Source: Candidatus Omnitrophota bacterium (GTDB lineage: Bacteria > Omnitrophota > Gorgyraeia > JAFGHF01). From it: a stretch of 5,966 bases of DNA. Positions 5,389-5,966 of the stretch are shown here, piece after piece. Below the pieces are notes generated by a model, which was given only the letters and a program-made list of their open reading frames with translations, was not told the origin of the DNA and did not search any database. The stretch spans positions 1-5,966 of the forward strand of contig JAHIIS010000158.1 of NCBI GenBank assembly GCA_018899075.1, read 5' to 3'. Made by a program: the position numbers and the translations under genes. Every line of letters begins with the position of its first letter. The stretch's first letter is position 1.

Positions 5389-5966
5389 TTAACTTTTAGG
5401 CACTTTGCCAATCAAGGCGTCCAATAGCTCCTGCTCATTTTCGATAGCGGTCACGGCAATAACGTCGTCCTTGGCCTGCAGGACGGTTTCTCCGTGGGGA
5501 ATAATCACATCTTCTCCCCTGATAATTGAGACCAGCACCGAGGCGCGGGGGAGTTTTATCTCCGCAACCTGTTTATTTACACAGGGAGACTCGCCGTTCA
5601 AGTCCACTCTCACTAAAGCAAGTTTGCCGCGTTTAAAGGTCATCAGGGTAACCAAATCCTCCAGGGAGACTTCCTCTTCAATGATTTTGGCAATAATAGA
5701 GGTGGAATCTACGGCCACATCCACGCCGATTTCGTTAAAGGTGTGGGCATTTTTAGGGTCGTTTACTCTGGCCACCGTGCGCTTGACCTTGGAGGACTGC
5801 TTGGCTAACTGGCAGACCATCAAATTGACCTCATCACTTCCGGTTACCGCGGCCACCACATCGGCCCGGTTTATGCCGGCGTCTTCCAGATAACGGGAAC
5901 TGCAGCCGTCCCCGTTAATCAGCAAGACATTATTCAGGTCTTTAGCGATTTCTTCGCAAGTCGCTG
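5389..5966 (-). CDS. trkA: K+ uptake regulatory protein TrkA/KtrA (RCK), N-terminus cut by window edge
   Basis: Cytosolic RCK protein that binds NAD(H)/ATP-type ligands, assembles as a ring under TrkH and gates it. The reading frame stays open to the window edge, leaving 191 residues. Visible are the end of the RCK_N Rossmann fold, with INGDG (16-20), DVVAAVTGSDEVNL (35-48), ARVNDPKN (65-72) and GVDVAVDST (80-88), then an RCK_C domain (about 110-175) with KLPRASVLVSIIRGEDVIIP (137-156) and DDVIAV (166-171). The GxGxxG dinucleotide loop must lie in the roughly 30 missing residues. If the gene starts shortly beyond the edge it would be about 220 aa, a single-RCK (KtrA-like) form. A tandem, about 450-aa TrkA whose first half is outside the window cannot be excluded. 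A TTG at 5925 is not the start, because the conserved fold continues in frame upstream of it. Confidence 0.95.
   Translation of the reverse strand, partial: ATCEEIAKDLNNVLLINGDGCSSRYLEDAGINRADVVAAVTGSDEVNLMVCQLAKQSSKVKRTVARVNDPKNAHTFNEIGVDVAVDSTSIIAKIIEEEVSLEDLVTLMTFKRGKLALVRVDLNGESPCVNKQVAEIKLPRASVLVSIIRGEDVIIPHGETVLQAKDDVIAVTAIENEQELLDALIGKVPKS

Noticed and set aside
5405..5893. Plus-strand open frame of 162 codons opposite trkA
   Set aside because: It is the antisense shadow of conserved RCK coding sequence; no Shine-Dalgarno site or recognisable motif.
5389..5925. trkA starting at the TTG at 5925
   Set aside because: The frame is open to the window edge and the upstream residues (CEEIAKDLNNV) continue the RCK_N fold, so the TTG codon is an internal Leu.
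1..5966. CRISPR arrays, insertion sequences, tRNA or rRNA genes
   Set aside because: No spaced direct repeats, transposase motifs or cloverleaf patterns were seen on either strand; the window is nearly filled by six coupled genes.

Overview
This window is one tightly packed bacterial operon, all read from the minus strand, so transcription runs from high coordinates to low. In transcription order it holds: the 3' part of trkA (K+ uptake regulator, cut by the window edge), a 42-residue single-span membrane protein too short for routine ORF calling, trkH (K+ channel subunit), a secreted and membrane-anchored OB-fold protein of unknown role, pheS and pheT (both subunits of phenylalanyl-tRNA synthetase). 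After pheT comes a short intergenic stretch with a good sigma70-type promoter, which leads into what looks like the 5' end of a 6S (SsrS) regulatory RNA that runs off the window.

The organism is a bacterium. The PheRS has the bacterial heterotetramer layout: a PheS with an N-terminal coiled coil and a PheT with B3/B4, B5 and FDX-ACB domains. The promoter has bacterial -35/-10 hexamers and the Shine-Dalgarno sites are clear. Base composition looks intermediate by eye. The short palindromic repeat inside pheT, the compact gene order and the reduced PheT suggest an uncultured lineage such as Omnitrophota or a relative, or a deltaproteobacterium-like group. That placement is a low-confidence inference.

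The genes are coupled at every visible joint. The small membrane ORF starts 14 nt after the trkA stop. The joints small ORF/trkH, trkH/OB protein and OB protein/pheS are all ATGA stop-start overlaps. pheS and pheT abut with no gap. TrkA and TrkH should form one K+ transport system: TrkH is the pore and TrkA the cytosolic nucleotide-sensing ring. PheS and PheT charge tRNA-Phe. The roles of the small membrane protein and the OB-fold protein are unknown.

The points most worth a second look are: (1) the uncatalogued 42-aa membrane protein embedded between trkA and trkH, which also fixes the true trkH start; (2) a PheT that cleanly lacks the EMAP/OB tRNA-binding domain; (3) a short palindromic repeat inserted in frame in pheT; (4) the promoter and likely 6S RNA start just downstream; (5) an exported OB-fold protein with a conserved-looking Cys/His motif between the transporter and synthetase genes. 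No stretch of more than 300 bases lacks a gene.
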